Origin: Bacillota bacterium
Lineage (GTDB): Bacteria; Bacillota; Clostridia; Acetivibrionales; JANLFN01
Direction of reading: 5' to 3'
DNA length: 64,000 nt
Assembly: GCA_023421675.1 (NCBI GenBank)
Contig: JAEZTC010000002.1
Span: 499,639-563,638, forward strand
The translations under genes were made by a program, and so were the position numbers. The notes below the pieces were generated by a model. That model did not search any database. It saw only the letters and a list, made by a program, of their open reading frames with translations, and was not told the DNA's origin. Shown here one piece after another: positions 25,155 to 33,913 of the stretch. How positions within the stretch are numbered: position 1 is the first letter of the stretch; the number at the start of each line of letters is the position of its first letter.

Positions 25155-25884
25155 TTCTTTCTCCCTTGAAAGCCTCATTATTCTCAATTATTGACAAGGA
25201 CCTTTGTATCTCTTCCCTTATTACCGTTTCCTGCTCATGAGTGTACATTTTGTTCAAAGCCTCAATACTTTCATTACATCTGAATGCAGACATACACCTT
25301 GCTGTTTTCCAGCGTAATACAGCATCTGAATGATCCTTGTTCATACAGTTTAATAATAAATTAATAACAGTATGCTCTTCAGTAATATCATTGTAGAAAC
25401 ACATATATCCTATTGCATCTATTGCCTCATATTTTTTTTGAATGTCTTGATGTCCCAGAACAGATAATAAAACCTTTAGTACAGAAATATTCATTCTACC
25501 CATTGTCCTGGCAATTATATCTCTAGGAAGTGGATAGCAAACCTTTTTTGACACCTTCCCAGGTTGCAATTTATGCTGATTGTCACCTATTTCGCCTAAA
25601 TAGTATATCATTAATTCGGCAACCCTCTCGTCACCTTTTTCAAGTGTATTGCATATTTCCAACCTTGTATAAAGGCTTTTTTCTTTTTCCAGCAGCTTTA
25701 ACATGACAGCAGTAGTTTCACTGTTAAGGTCATGGGAAAGTATTCTTACTGCAATACTTCTTTTATATGCTTCTCTGGAATTCATCATGTCCAAAAGTTC
25801 ACTGCTTGTCCTACCTTTGTATTCCGATATATCCATGTCATCTATATAGCCGCGTTTTCTCAAAGCTTCGGTACTGCTTTTCAT
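25147..25884 (-). CDS. HEAT-repeat protein
   Basis: The 245-aa all-helical protein has repeats of about 30 residues (AVRILSHDLNSETTAVMLKLLE; VLKVLLSVLGHQDIQKKYEAI; NLLLNCMNKDHSDAVLRWKTAR) like HEAT/phycobilisome-lyase-type scaffolds. It is probably a protein-protein interaction scaffold. The start has AAAGGAT upstream, and the coding 3' end overlaps the VanZ-like gene, which suggests coupled expression. Confidence 0.78.
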   Translation of the reverse strand: MKSSTEALRKRGYIDDMDISEYKGRTSSELLDMMNSREAYKRSIAVRILSHDLNSETTAVMLKLLEKEKSLYTRLEICNTLEKGDERVAELMIYYLGEIGDNQHKLQPGKVSKKVCYPLPRDIIARTMGRMNISVLKVLLSVLGHQDIQKKYEAIDAIGYMCFYNDITEEHTVINLLLNCMNKDHSDAVLRWKTARCMSAFRCNESIEALNKMYTHEQETVIREEIQRSLSIIENNEAFKGERNV

Positions 25885-25948
25885 AGTTAATTATCCTTTA
25901 AGTATCTGTGATAATAATATGTTATCACATGGGTTAAATAAATGTAAA

Positions 25949-26785
25949 TTAATCCAGTTCTGAAATGAAAACCAATTCAATACCCCTGCTCTCAAAATCG
26001 GGCAGCATTTCACTGATTGCTTCGGCTGTAGCCTTTCCGCCTTCAATACCAACGTGGCCGATTGCAACGGCTTTGCCATATTTTAAAGCAACATCCCCAG
26101 CTTCTCTTAACCTGTTTATAATAAAGGATTTGGGCTGCTGACCATCTAGAAAGACATCCCGTTCATAACATTGTACATTCTTTTCCGCTGCAATTTTCTT
26201 TGCTATTGGGTGACTTGCAGTCCTACTGTCAACGAAGTATAACCTTCTCTCCCTGATAACATCCATTAATGCGGATATAATAATTTCATCGCTGCTTGCC
26301 TTAGAACCCATGTGTATATTTGCACCTGCAGCAAAGGGAATACTATCAAAAGCATCTCTTGCAATCTTACGGACCTCATCTCCGTTCATTCCTGCAAGGA
26401 TGGGTCTTGGTCCGAGCCAGCTCCTTTTACCGTAATTAGGCTCCATTGACATATGAATAATAACCTCATATCCCTTATCATAAGCGCTTTGGGCATCCTC
26501 TTCAGAATGGTCCAGGAAAGGCATTACGGCAAAGGTAATATGCTTATTAATAGACATCATTTCCTTTACTCCGTCTCTTCCCGACCCAAAATCATCAATA
26601 ATTATTGCCAGCTTGGCCTTTTCTCCGGGCTGTCTTGGTTGCCCAGAAATGGATGCACTCCTTTGGTGGCTACTGCTTACTAAAACAAGAATAATGCAGA
26701 CAATGGTTACTATTAGTGTCAAAAGTGCCAGTGACAAGCGGATAAGAATTTTTTTAGAGAACACCATCAAGAATTTATTATTCAT
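25949..26785 (-). CDS. Divergent polysaccharide deacetylase family protein (YibQ-like)
   Basis: The 278-aa protein has an N-terminal membrane anchor (LSLALLTLIVTIVCIILVLV) and then the YibQ/DUF610 domain: KLAIIIDDFGSG with conserved Asp pair, ITFAVMPF, GYEVIIHMSMEP, and a C-terminal GHVGIEGGKATAEA. This family is related to NodB deacetylases and commonly sits with cell-wall amidases or peptidases, as here beside the amidase at 26816. It probably acts outside the membrane on glycans. Confidence 0.88.
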   Translation of the reverse strand: MNNKFLMVFSKKILIRLSLALLTLIVTIVCIILVLVSSSHQRSASISGQPRQPGEKAKLAIIIDDFGSGRDGVKEMMSINKHITFAVMPFLDHSEEDAQSAYDKGYEVIIHMSMEPNYGKRSWLGPRPILAGMNGDEVRKIARDAFDSIPFAAGANIHMGSKASSDEIIISALMDVIRERRLYFVDSRTASHPIAKKIAAEKNVQCYERDVFLDGQQPKSFIINRLREAGDVALKYGKAVAIGHVGIEGGKATAEAISEMLPDFESRGIELVFISELD

Positions 26786-26815
26786 AATTTAACCCCATAA
26801 ATAATTTATGTCATA

Positions 26816-27568
26816 TTACTTTGAAATAAATACATTATCATACTTATATAAATACTGTTCTATCCCATACCCAATAGATAAAGCAAGTTGCTGTGTAAAT
26901 TCGTCTGTAGTCAACAACTTACGTTCATCACTATTTGAAATAAAAGCTGTTTCGACCAATGCACCAGGTACGGAAGAATTTTCCAGAATGTAATATCTAG
27001 CTTCTTGAGGATCGTGTATTGTACGCTTCTGCCCATTAATCTCCATAGAATTAAGTGGTCTTTGAAGACTATACGCAAAATTTCTGTTATTGGATAACTT
27101 ATTGCTGTAAAAAACTATAGAACCGTTAGTGGACGGTTTTTTTAGATTACAGTTAACATGAATGCTGACAAACAAATGTGCATTACTATTATTTATTATC
27201 TTTGTTCTTGCGTTAAGATCTCTTTGATGCCTGCTTTGGCTGGTATTATCAAGACTGTCCAGTGATACATCTTCTTCTCTGGTCATTATTACCTTGTAAT
27301 TTTTTTGCACTAAATATGTTTTTAATTTTTTTGCGATACACAGGTTAACTTCTTTTTCAGATAAATCATTAACAGTTGCTCCTCCATCTACTCCTCCATG
27401 TCCGGGATCAATAACAATTGTAATATTACTTGGATCCACGGTAATATCGGTTGTATGGTTTGACACGCCAAAAAACAAAAAAAACAAAAGTATCAGAAGT
27501 AATTTTGTTGCTAAGAGTACACAGGCAAGCTTTTTTTTATTTACTACAATCAGTCTTATTTTTTTCAT
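26816..27568 (-). CDS. cwlD: N-acetylmuramoyl-L-alanine amidase (Amidase_3; CwlD-like)
   Basis: The 250-aa protein has an N-terminal signal-anchor helix and an Amidase_3 domain with zinc ligands in DPGHGGVDGG (His), LSEKEVNL (Glu) and SIHVN (His), plus the catalytic Glu in ALVETAFISN. Size and single-domain build match CwlD, which trims stem peptides to make muramic lactam in spore cortex. The CwlD assignment is probable rather than certain because other Amidase_3 enzymes look alike. Confidence 0.8.
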   Translation of the reverse strand: MKKIRLIVVNKKKLACVLLATKLLLILLFFLFFGVSNHTTDITVDPSNITIVIDPGHGGVDGGATVNDLSEKEVNLCIAKKLKTYLVQKNYKVIMTREEDVSLDSLDNTSQSRHQRDLNARTKIINNSNAHLFVSIHVNCNLKKPSTNGSIVFYSNKLSNNRNFAYSLQRPLNSMEINGQKRTIHDPQEARYYILENSSVPGALVETAFISNSDERKLLTTDEFTQQLALSIGYGIEQYLYKYDNVFISK

Positions 27569-27645
27569 AACAATACCGGCAATTCGTTGTTCCCTTTATT
27601 CTTATTCAATAAAAAGGCTAATTATGAAGCATGAAAAAGTACAAA

Positions 27646-27676
27646 TTAAAAGACCTGCTTTTAAGCAAGTCTTTTA
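27646..27676 (-). terminator. Terminator of stalk-domain gene
   Basis: On the minus strand AAAAGACTTGCT and AGCAGGTCTTTT (one wobble) form a stem 20 bases after the stop at 27696; the loop is TAA and a T tract closes it. Confidence 0.7.
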
Positions 27677-27695
27677 AACAAAACATATTTTAGCC

Positions 27696-28319
27696 TTATT
27701 TCCCCATTCCATCTGTTTTGACTACCAGCCAGTTATTAGTCCCATAATTGTTAAACTTCCTAATGGTTATGCTTTCTGCACTGTTTGTTTTTGAACCAGT
27801 CGAGTCAGTCCAGACATACTTGATTTCATATATTGCAGTATCAGCCTCAGTAGTCGGTTTCTCAGTAATTTCATAGCTGTCCACCCATGGGCTTGATGCC
27901 CCAATAACCCAATTCCACGCTTTATAGTCGTTATATAGCTTTTGTTTTAATTCAGGAGACAATATTGCATACTGAAGTGCCCCATTCCTTGTTTTTGCTG
28001 ATTCAGCCCACAGCTTGGCTGCAGTATACTTATCAGTTGGAATCAAAGCCCTTTCAAGCTGTTCTGCTCTTATTCTTCCGGCATTTGTAATATCAACCGA
28101 CTGGCTTTTGCTATTCCAGTAAACATTAGCACCTAATTCTTCTGCAATTTGCCTTACAGGTCCGGTTATTCCTCCTTTTGTATTTTGAAGAGGAATAGTT
28201 GTCTTAACCTCATTTCCGTCTATTTTCAGCCTAATGATACCGGCTGCGAAAACAGAACCTACAGTAAGTACAGTAGCAAGTACAACTGTACCGGTAAATA
28301 CTAAAAATCTCTTGTTCAT
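27696..28319 (-). CDS. Secreted protein with copper-amine-oxidase-type stalk domain
   Basis: The 207-aa protein starts at ATG 28319 (AGGAGG upstream) with a signal peptide (MNKRFLVFTGTVVLATVLTV, cleavage near VFAAG). Residues ~27-75 form a short copper amine oxidase N-terminal-like stalk domain (TGPVRQIAEELGANVYWNSK). The C-terminal ~120 residues (PTDKYTAAKLWAESAKTRNG, then the beta strands around EIKYVWTDSTG) look like an NTF2/DUF4829-like domain. Such proteins are usual in clostridial envelopes; function unknown. Confidence 0.8.
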   Translation of the reverse strand: MNKRFLVFTGTVVLATVLTVGSVFAAGIIRLKIDGNEVKTTIPLQNTKGGITGPVRQIAEELGANVYWNSKSQSVDITNAGRIRAEQLERALIPTDKYTAAKLWAESAKTRNGALQYAILSPELKQKLYNDYKAWNWVIGASSPWVDSYEITEKPTTEADTAIYEIKYVWTDSTGSKTNSAESITIRKFNNYGTNNWLVVKTDGMGK

Positions 28320-28388
28320 ATGAACGCCTCCTGATGAATTGTTTTTCAATGCATTGGACGAAGCAGCTTCAAAATTGTTTCACGATTT

Positions 28389-28610
28389 TTAGTATACCCG
28401 TCTTATGCTGAAATCCACAGCAAGAATGTTTTCCTTTTTAAACAGCCTCGGCTGGTGGCGCATATAACAAAAAGCCAGTACTTCACTTTCTCTTATTTCA
28501 AGGACTTTTATATTTCTTCGTGTTATTACATTATCCTTTAAATAAATAATAGTAATCGGTTCACCTTTATCAAGAGATGTTTTTAAAATATGTTCGTTCA
28601 ACCATATCAC
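28389..28610 (-). CDS. Short stand-alone WYL-like domain protein
   Basis: The 73-aa protein (MIWLNEHILKTSLDKGEPIT, then NIKVLEIRESEVLAFCYMRHQPRLFKKENIL) matches the core of the WYL domain without any helix-turn-helix. Related short proteins occur widely in clostridia. It diverges from the ORF at 28672, and both share a 60-base intergenic region with a dyad and two -10 boxes. It may be a ligand-sensing or RNA-binding fragment. Confidence 0.75.
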   Translation of the reverse strand: MIWLNEHILKTSLDKGEPITIIYLKDNVITRRNIKVLEIRESEVLAFCYMRHQPRLFKKENILAVDFSIRRVY

Positions 28611-28621
28611 CTCTGGATAAT

Positions 28622-28645
28622 ATTATACCACTGTGGTATTATAAT
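28622..28645. promoter_or_regulatory. Divergent promoter region with ACCAC-T-GTGGT dyad
   Basis: ATACCAC (28625-28631) and GTGGTAT (28633-28639) form a perfect 15-base palindrome that continues imperfectly on both sides. TATAAT occurs on the plus strand at 28640-28645 and on the minus strand at 28622-28627, so one protein bound at the dyad would control both divergent genes. The -35 boxes are not clear. Confidence 0.6.
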
Positions 28646-28671
28646 ATCAAACATATGTTCGGGGTGCTGGT

Positions 28672-28947
28672 ATGGTATTTTTTGATCATCAATTTGCAAA
28701 AGCTGATGCTGAAAAGAAGGTGAGCAGTATGGGAAAAACCTATGTGGAATGTATTGTACGCTTTGACTGTGACGGAATCATGAAGCCGCTAAAAATAAAA
28801 TTCCATAATGAATTATATGAAATAGACAGGGTAACACTTGTAAATGAAGCACGCTGCGGTGCAGACCTCAAATACAGGGTGAACATACTTGGTAAGATAA
28901 CAAACCTTTTCTTTGAGGCAGGACGCTGGTGGGTAATGGAGAAATAA
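28672..28947 (+). CDS. Conserved small protein of unknown function
   Basis: The 91-aa protein ends with KITNLFFEAGRWWVMEK and contains CIVRFDCDGIMKPLKIKFHN, a compact beta-rich fold (strands around residues 25-85) that I do not recognise by name. The first ATG (28672) has GGGGTG upstream; a second ATG (28732) has GAAGGTGA and would give a 71-aa protein starting MGKTYVECIV, which may be the true start. It is divergently paired with the WYL-like gene. Confidence 0.68.
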   Translation: MVFFDHQFAKADAEKKVSSMGKTYVECIVRFDCDGIMKPLKIKFHNELYEIDRVTLVNEARCGADLKYRVNILGKITNLFFEAGRWWVMEK

Positions 28948-29033
28948 ACAAAATTACGACAATTTTTTATAAATTTATTGCACCATACAGATTAATAGTA
29001 TAAAGTATTTACATATAGAAAGGAGTGTACGGT

Positions 29034-29210
29034 ATGAAAAAAATAAATGCTTCAGATATACTTTTTCTTATCTTCTCGGTAATTTTTCTGTTAACACTTG
29101 TATTCAAGGATTCAACACTTTTTCAGTACATAGGAATAGGAATTATGGCTCTCTGGCTTATTCTCTTTGTATCTAAACTGCTTGTTATAGTTAAAGCAGA
29201 TAAAGAATAA
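29034..29210 (+). CDS. Small two-helix membrane protein
   Basis: A 58-aa protein with a strong AAAGGAG site and two hydrophobic helices (ILFLIFSVIFLLTLVF and YIGIGIMALWLILFVS) joined by a short loop. The charged ends suggest both termini lie in the cytoplasm. A terminator follows directly. No family is recognised; it could be a membrane-complex regulator. Confidence 0.72.
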   Translation: MKKINASDILFLIFSVIFLLTLVFKDSTLFQYIGIGIMALWLILFVSKLLVIVKADKE

Positions 29211-29242
29211 GTGGTTTAATAATTTAAACCACTTAATTTTTT
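29209..29242 (+). terminator. Terminator, possibly bidirectional
   Basis: AAGTGGTTTAA (29209-29219) pairs with TTAAACCACTT (29224-29234) and is followed by AATTTTTTG. It overlaps the stop of the small membrane protein and precedes the convergent cheR-type gene. Confidence 0.78.
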
Positions 29243-29252
29243 GAATTAATTA

Positions 29253-30026
29253 TTAACATTTTGTATAAAAGAATGTCTTTATGGATTTGAAATTGTATTT
29301 AGCTGAAAAAATAATCTGTTCAGTACTTCCTACAAACAAAATACCCTTATCATTGAGCGATCTGTTAAACCTCTCATATATCTTTTCCTTTGCCTCTTCT
29401 GTAAAATATATCAGAACATTCCTGCACACAATAAGGTCAAATCCGCTGGGATAATCATTTTTCAAGAGGTCATGCTGATGAAAATCAATGCATTTCTTAA
29501 TTTTATCCGAAACCTTATATACATCGTTGTTTACTTTAGTGAAATGCTTCTGTTTATATTCTTCCGGCAGACTTTCAAGGCTTTTGGAGCTATAAACTCC
29601 TTCCTTGGCCTTTTCCATTGCTTGTTTATCAATATCAGTCGCATAAATCTTGACAGACTCTATAGGCATGTATTTACTTAAAATCATGGCTAGTGTATAT
29701 GGTTCGTCACCTGTGGAGCAGGCAGCACTCCAAATACGAGGTGTTTTGGTTTTTTGGAATAGCATTGGCAAAACTTCAGTCTCTAAGATTTTCCACTGCT
29801 CAGGGTTTCTATAAAACTCCGAAACATTTATTGTGAGATAATTTATAAATTCATTGTATAATACACTGTTTGACTTTAAGGCAGGCACATAATCCTGAAA
29901 GCTCTGGTAATTATTTTTCTTTATAAGCGCTTCTATACGCCTTTTCATTTGCTTTTCCTTGTAGGCATTAAGATCAATTCCGCTAAGCTTTAATATTTCG
30001 CTTTTGAAGCCCTCATAATCCATCAT
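29253..30026 (-). CDS. cheR: CheR-type chemoreceptor glutamate methyltransferase
   Basis: The 257-aa protein has the N-terminal CheR helical domain (YEGFKSEILKLSGIDLNAYK, then EFINYLTINVSEFYRNPEQW) and a Rossmann SAM-binding domain (RIWSAACSTGDEPYTLAM, LIVCRNVLIYF, LFVGSTEQI). It methylates glutamates on chemotaxis receptors with SAM. No other che gene is near, so it is an orphan copy of the pathway gene. Confidence 0.92.
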   Translation of the reverse strand: MMDYEGFKSEILKLSGIDLNAYKEKQMKRRIEALIKKNNYQSFQDYVPALKSNSVLYNEFINYLTINVSEFYRNPEQWKILETEVLPMLFQKTKTPRIWSAACSTGDEPYTLAMILSKYMPIESVKIYATDIDKQAMEKAKEGVYSSKSLESLPEEYKQKHFTKVNNDVYKVSDKIKKCIDFHQHDLLKNDYPSGFDLIVCRNVLIYFTEEAKEKIYERFNRSLNDKGILFVGSTEQIIFSAKYNFKSIKTFFYTKC

Positions 30027-30177
30027 GTCTGCTGTTCCCCTTTTGTAAAATAATTAAAACGGTGTAGCTGAAAAAAATTATTTCTTTAAATTTTATCATA
30101 GGAATGTTTCAAAATAAAGAAGAATAATAGTATATTTTGTTACTTTTTATATTACCATATTCCTGTTATTTGAAACA

Positions 30178-30208
30178 AAAAAGAGGAACATATAATGCTC
30201 CTCTTTAA
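30178..30208 (-). terminator. Terminator of cmk-plsC-ispH/S1 operon
   Basis: On the minus strand AAAGAGGAGC... pairs with ...TTCCTCTTT and runs into TTTTTTG, 16 bases past the IspH-S1 stop. Confidence 0.78.
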
Positions 30209-30223
30209 AAGCCCGAATTAGTA

Positions 30224-32239
30224 TTACTCTTTATTTGCAATATCTCCCAAAGTAACACCCATATCTTCCTTGTGTTCGGTTGGTACAGCTTCCTCGGAGT
30301 TTTCATTGGCTGAACCCTTATCCTCAGCTATTTCCTTAGGTACAAGCTCTTTAATGCTTAAAGCAATTTTCTTTGCTTCAACATTAACTTCAATGATTTT
30401 TGCTTCTACTTCCTGCCCAACTTTAAGAACATCTGAAGGCTTTGCAATTCTTGCATGTGCAATATTTGATATATGAACAAGTCCGTCTACTCCGCTGTCA
30501 AGCTCAATGAATGCGCCGAAAGGAACGAGTCTTGCAACTTTACCTTTTACAACTTCACCAACCTTGTATTTTTCTTCAGCATTGAACCATGGATCGTCCT
30601 TTGTCTTTCTGTATCCAAGTGATATTCTCTTTTTGTCCTTATCAGCTTCAAGTACTGTTACCTCAACGCTATCGCCGATTTTTAGCACATCTGATGGATG
30701 CTTAATCTTTGTCCATGATAATTCTGATACATGGATAAGTCCATCAACACCGCCAATATCAACAAATGCACCAAAATCTGTCAAGCTTTTAACTGTTCCT
30801 GTGTACTTCTTTCCAACCTCTATATTATCCCATACATTACTTGCATTCTTTGCCTTTGTCTCTTCAAGAATAACTCTCTGTGAACCGACAATACGTTTCT
30901 TCTGCTTATTAAATTCAATTATCCTCAAGGTTACAACCTGTTTTAAAAATTCCTTCAAATCCTTTACATACCTGTCGCTAACCTGAGAAGCAGGAATAAA
31001 TACTTTAATACCGCCAACGTTTGCTATTGCACCGCCATTAACAATATCAGTTATTTTTCCTTTAACAGGAGTTTTATTTTCAAAGGCTTCTTCGAGCTTC
31101 TCCATATTCTTTGCAGCGTCAACCCTTTTCTTTGAAAGCAAAACATTTCCTTCTCCATCGTTGACTCTGATAACAAAGACATCAATCTCTTCCCCGATTT
31201 TCAAGGATTCTTCAGCCTTAAAGTCAGGATCATCAAGGAATTCATCCATTGATATAATCCCATCTGATTTAAAACCGAGATCTACATACACTTCACTGTT
31301 GTTATAGCCAATTATCCGGCCTTTAACAATATTACCCGTTTGAATGGTGACGATCGAATTCTCGAACGCCTCTTCAAAACTCATCTCATGCTCCTGTTTA
31401 TTTAATTCATCCATTTTTTCAATAACCTCCTTAATTATCCAGTCAGGGGTTGATGCCCCGGCTGTAACTCCCACTCTTTTTATTTGTTTTATATCAAATT
31501 GTGGTAATTCATCTGAGCTTTCAATCATAAACGTTTCTTTACATTTACTTTTACAGATTTCATACAACTTTCTGGTATTGGAGCTGTTTCTGCCCCCTAC
31601 AACAATCATAGCGTCAACATTTTCTGCTATTTCTTCTGCTTCGGTTTGTCTGGTTATTGTTGCATTACATATTGTATCAAATTTTAAGACATTTTCAAAT
31701 TTATTCTTTAAATATTCATTAATTTTATCCCATTTATATCGGTTTGCTGTAGTCTGAGCTACAACACAAAGGCCTTTTTCACCTTCGATTATTGATTCGG
31801 CTTCCTCTTCACTGTTTATTATAAAAGCATTATTTCCACACCAGCCGTTTATACCTTTTACTTCAGGATGCTCTTTATCACCTGCAATTACTATATTGTA
31901 GCCTTCCTTGTATTTTTCATTCACTAAACGATGTATCTTTTTTACATATGGGCATGTTGCATCAATAATTTCCAGGCCGGTTTTCTCAAGCTTTTCATAG
32001 TATTCAGGCGGCACGCCGTGAGCCCTTATTACAAGGTATCCCGGTGAATGTGCCTGGTCAATTTCTTCAACAACTTTAACACCTTTAGCCTTAAGCCTGT
32101 CCACTACCTGTTCATTATGTATGATGGGTCCGAAAGTATATATGTTTTTATCATTTATTTCTACAAGCTTTAAGACTTCATTTACTGCCTTATCAACACC
32201 AAAGCAAAAACCAGCTGTTTTAGCCCTTATTATTTCCAA
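30224..32239 (-). CDS. ispH: IspH (HMBPP reductase)-ribosomal protein S1 fusion
   Basis: The 671-aa fusion has residues ~1-285 as IspH (LytB), the iron-sulfur enzyme that makes IPP and DMAPP in the MEP pathway, with three cluster Cys in AGFCFGV, DATCPYVK and CNATITRQ. Residues ~300-640 hold four S1 RNA-binding repeats (KGRIIGYNNSEVYVDLG; KGKITDIVNGG; TGTVKSLTDFGAFVDIG; KGKVARLVPFGAFIELD) as in ribosomal protein S1. The fusion is known in clostridia. The start is TTG 32237-32239 behind GGAGG; it overlaps the plsC stop by 20 bases. Confidence 0.93.
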   Translation of the reverse strand: MEIIRAKTAGFCFGVDKAVNEVLKLVEINDKNIYTFGPIIHNEQVVDRLKAKGVKVVEEIDQAHSPGYLVIRAHGVPPEYYEKLEKTGLEIIDATCPYVKKIHRLVNEKYKEGYNIVIAGDKEHPEVKGINGWCGNNAFIINSEEEAESIIEGEKGLCVVAQTTANRYKWDKINEYLKNKFENVLKFDTICNATITRQTEAEEIAENVDAMIVVGGRNSSNTRKLYEICKSKCKETFMIESSDELPQFDIKQIKRVGVTAGASTPDWIIKEVIEKMDELNKQEHEMSFEEAFENSIVTIQTGNIVKGRIIGYNNSEVYVDLGFKSDGIISMDEFLDDPDFKAEESLKIGEEIDVFVIRVNDGEGNVLLSKKRVDAAKNMEKLEEAFENKTPVKGKITDIVNGGAIANVGGIKVFIPASQVSDRYVKDLKEFLKQVVTLRIIEFNKQKKRIVGSQRVILEETKAKNASNVWDNIEVGKKYTGTVKSLTDFGAFVDIGGVDGLIHVSELSWTKIKHPSDVLKIGDSVEVTVLEADKDKKRISLGYRKTKDDPWFNAEEKYKVGEVVKGKVARLVPFGAFIELDSGVDGLVHISNIAHARIAKPSDVLKVGQEVEAKIIEVNVEAKKIALSIKELVPKEIAEDKGSANENSEEAVPTEHKEDMGVTLGDIANKE

Positions 32240-32831
32240 TTGGATTATCCTCCATAAGCGCATAAACCTTCAACATAATATCCTTACTCATTTCAGACAG
32301 TTCAGCACTGGAATATTTCTTATCAGGATCCGCATCAAGTTTGAACGGCTCTCCAAAGGTTACTCTTACCCTGCTGAAAATTTTGTAGTTTCCCTCAAGT
32401 GCAACCGGAAGTATTTGTGCCCCAGACTTAATAGCCAGAAGTGCTGCTCCTGGTTTTATCTTTACCTTGCTCAAATCCTTGCCCATTGTTCTTTTTCCTT
32501 CTGGGAAAATACCAAGAATATGTTTTTCTTTTAATATTTTTAAAGCAGTCTTAAAAGACTCAAGATCAGCAGTTCCTCTTTTAACCGGGAAAGCACCCAA
32601 CCACTTTATCAAGTGACCTACTATCGGTATTTTGAATAGTTCTACTTTTGCCATATAGTGCACTAGTCGTTTTTTAATTTTATAGCCGATAAAAAACATG
32701 TCCATTCCGCCAAGGTGATTCGAACACAGAACCACTGGTCCTTCCAGTGGAACAACCTGCGGATTTACAACCTTGACCCTGAAGAAAATTTTAAAAAATA
32801 TTCTGAATAAAAACTTTATAACTTCCTTCAT
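32220..32831 (-). CDS. plsC: 1-acyl-sn-glycerol-3-phosphate acyltransferase (PlsC family)
   Basis: The 203-aa membrane-associated acyltransferase has the catalytic NHX4D motif (SNHLGGMD), the substrate motif FPVKRGTADLESF and FPEGKRT. It adds the second acyl chain to lysophosphatidic acid in phospholipid synthesis. An N-terminal hydrophobic helix anchors it. It overlaps cmk by 4 bases upstream and IspH-S1 by 20 bases downstream, a gene order frequent in clostridia. Confidence 0.92.
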   Translation of the reverse strand: MKEVIKFLFRIFFKIFFRVKVVNPQVVPLEGPVVLCSNHLGGMDMFFIGYKIKKRLVHYMAKVELFKIPIVGHLIKWLGAFPVKRGTADLESFKTALKILKEKHILGIFPEGKRTMGKDLSKVKIKPGAALLAIKSGAQILPVALEGNYKIFSRVRVTFGEPFKLDADPDKKYSSAELSEMSKDIMLKVYALMEDNPIGNNKG

Positions 32832-33502
32832 AATGATTTACTCTCTACATAAAAAATTATTTTGCTTACAACTTCATCTATTGAACTGTTTGTAGTATCA
32901 ACCTCAATAGCATCCTGTGCTTTTGAAAGAGGCGCGAATGCACGTTCACTGTCATTTTTATCCCTGTATTCAATATCCTTTTTGACCTCATCCAGCGTTA
33001 TTCCTGTCATTCCCTTTGAAAGCTGCTCTTCATACCTGCGCTTTGCACGCTCGTCTATTGATGCGGTCAGGAATATTTTAAGGCTTGCATCCGGAAGAAC
33101 AAAAGTGCCAATATCTCTTCCATCCATAACTACATCAGCATTTTTTGCTATATTCCGCTGAAGCTCAACCATTTTTAGCCTTACCGCCGGAACTGCCGAA
33201 ACATCGGAAGCGCCTTTTGATACTTCGGGTGTACGAATCTGCCCGCTGACGTCATTTCCATCAAGTAATACCAATTGCACACTGTCCTGATAAATGATGG
33301 AGATATCAATGTTTTGTGCAAGCTTTTCCAGCGCTGCTGCGTCGCGTGTATTAATTCCTTCATTTATAGCTTTTAAAGCAACAGCCCTATACATTGCACC
33401 AGTATCAAGATATATTATTCCAAGTTTTTTAGATATAATTTTAGCTATAGTACTTTTCCCGGCACCTGCCGGTCCATCTATTGCAATATTAAGTTTTGAC
33501 AA
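32828..33502 (-). CDS. cmk: Cytidylate kinase
   Basis: The 224-aa protein has the P-loop DGPAGAGKST and the NMP-binding region LDTGAMYRAVA, plus MDGRDIGTFVLPDA, the standard cmk motifs. It phosphorylates CMP and dCMP. The start is TTG with GGGGG upstream. It leads an apparent cmk-plsC-ispH/S1 operon, which is probably also fed from aroH and hutP upstream. Confidence 0.95.
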   Translation of the reverse strand: MSKLNIAIDGPAGAGKSTIAKIISKKLGIIYLDTGAMYRAVALKAINEGINTRDAAALEKLAQNIDISIIYQDSVQLVLLDGNDVSGQIRTPEVSKGASDVSAVPAVRLKMVELQRNIAKNADVVMDGRDIGTFVLPDASLKIFLTASIDERAKRRYEEQLSKGMTGITLDEVKKDIEYRDKNDSERAFAPLSKAQDAIEVDTTNSSIDEVVSKIIFYVESKSL

Positions 33503-33529
33503 GTCTTGTCCCCCGTTTGTGAATACATT

Positions 33530-33895
33530 TTATTCGTTATTCAAATCAGGCCTGAGTTTCTGCGCATCTCCAAGATAAACATTTTGAATTTCACTATTTA
33601 ATTTATCTGTATTAACATGCATCATCAAACGTATGCACATTCTGAGACTGCCTGGAACATCTATTTCATTTGAACACATCAGCGCAACATCAACAAGGCC
33701 TATCTGCCTTGCCGCAACTGCTGGAAAAACTGCATTCAAATCGCTTGTTGTTGTAAAAAATATACTTATTATATCTTCATTTTCAATACCGTTTTTAGTT
33801 ATTATTTCTTCAATAAGATTTCTTGTTTTATTCAAAATTTCGTCTTTTGTATTGCTATCTGCCGTAACTGCACCCCGTATTGCCCGTACTGCCAT
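33530..33895 (-). CDS. aroH: Chorismate mutase, AroH type
   Basis: The 121-aa protein beginning MAVRAIRGAVTADSNTKDEI is the monofunctional AroH class (trimeric alpha/beta fold), with active-site Arg7, PAVAARQ and the C-terminal VPGSLRMCIR. It converts chorismate to prephenate for Phe and Tyr synthesis. ATG 33895 with GGAGGG is preferred to the upstream in-frame ATG at 33907. Confidence 0.93.
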   Translation of the reverse strand: MAVRAIRGAVTADSNTKDEILNKTRNLIEEIITKNGIENEDIISIFFTTTSDLNAVFPAVAARQIGLVDVALMCSNEIDVPGSLRMCIRLMMHVNTDKLNSEIQNVYLGDAQKLRPDLNNE

Positions 33896-33913
33896 AATAC
33901 CCTCCAAATGTTA

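Noticed and set aside
27569..27640. Possible riboswitch between cwlD-like and stalk-domain genes
   Set aside because: The region is short, AT-rich and lacks a recognised aptamer motif; only the terminator is supported.
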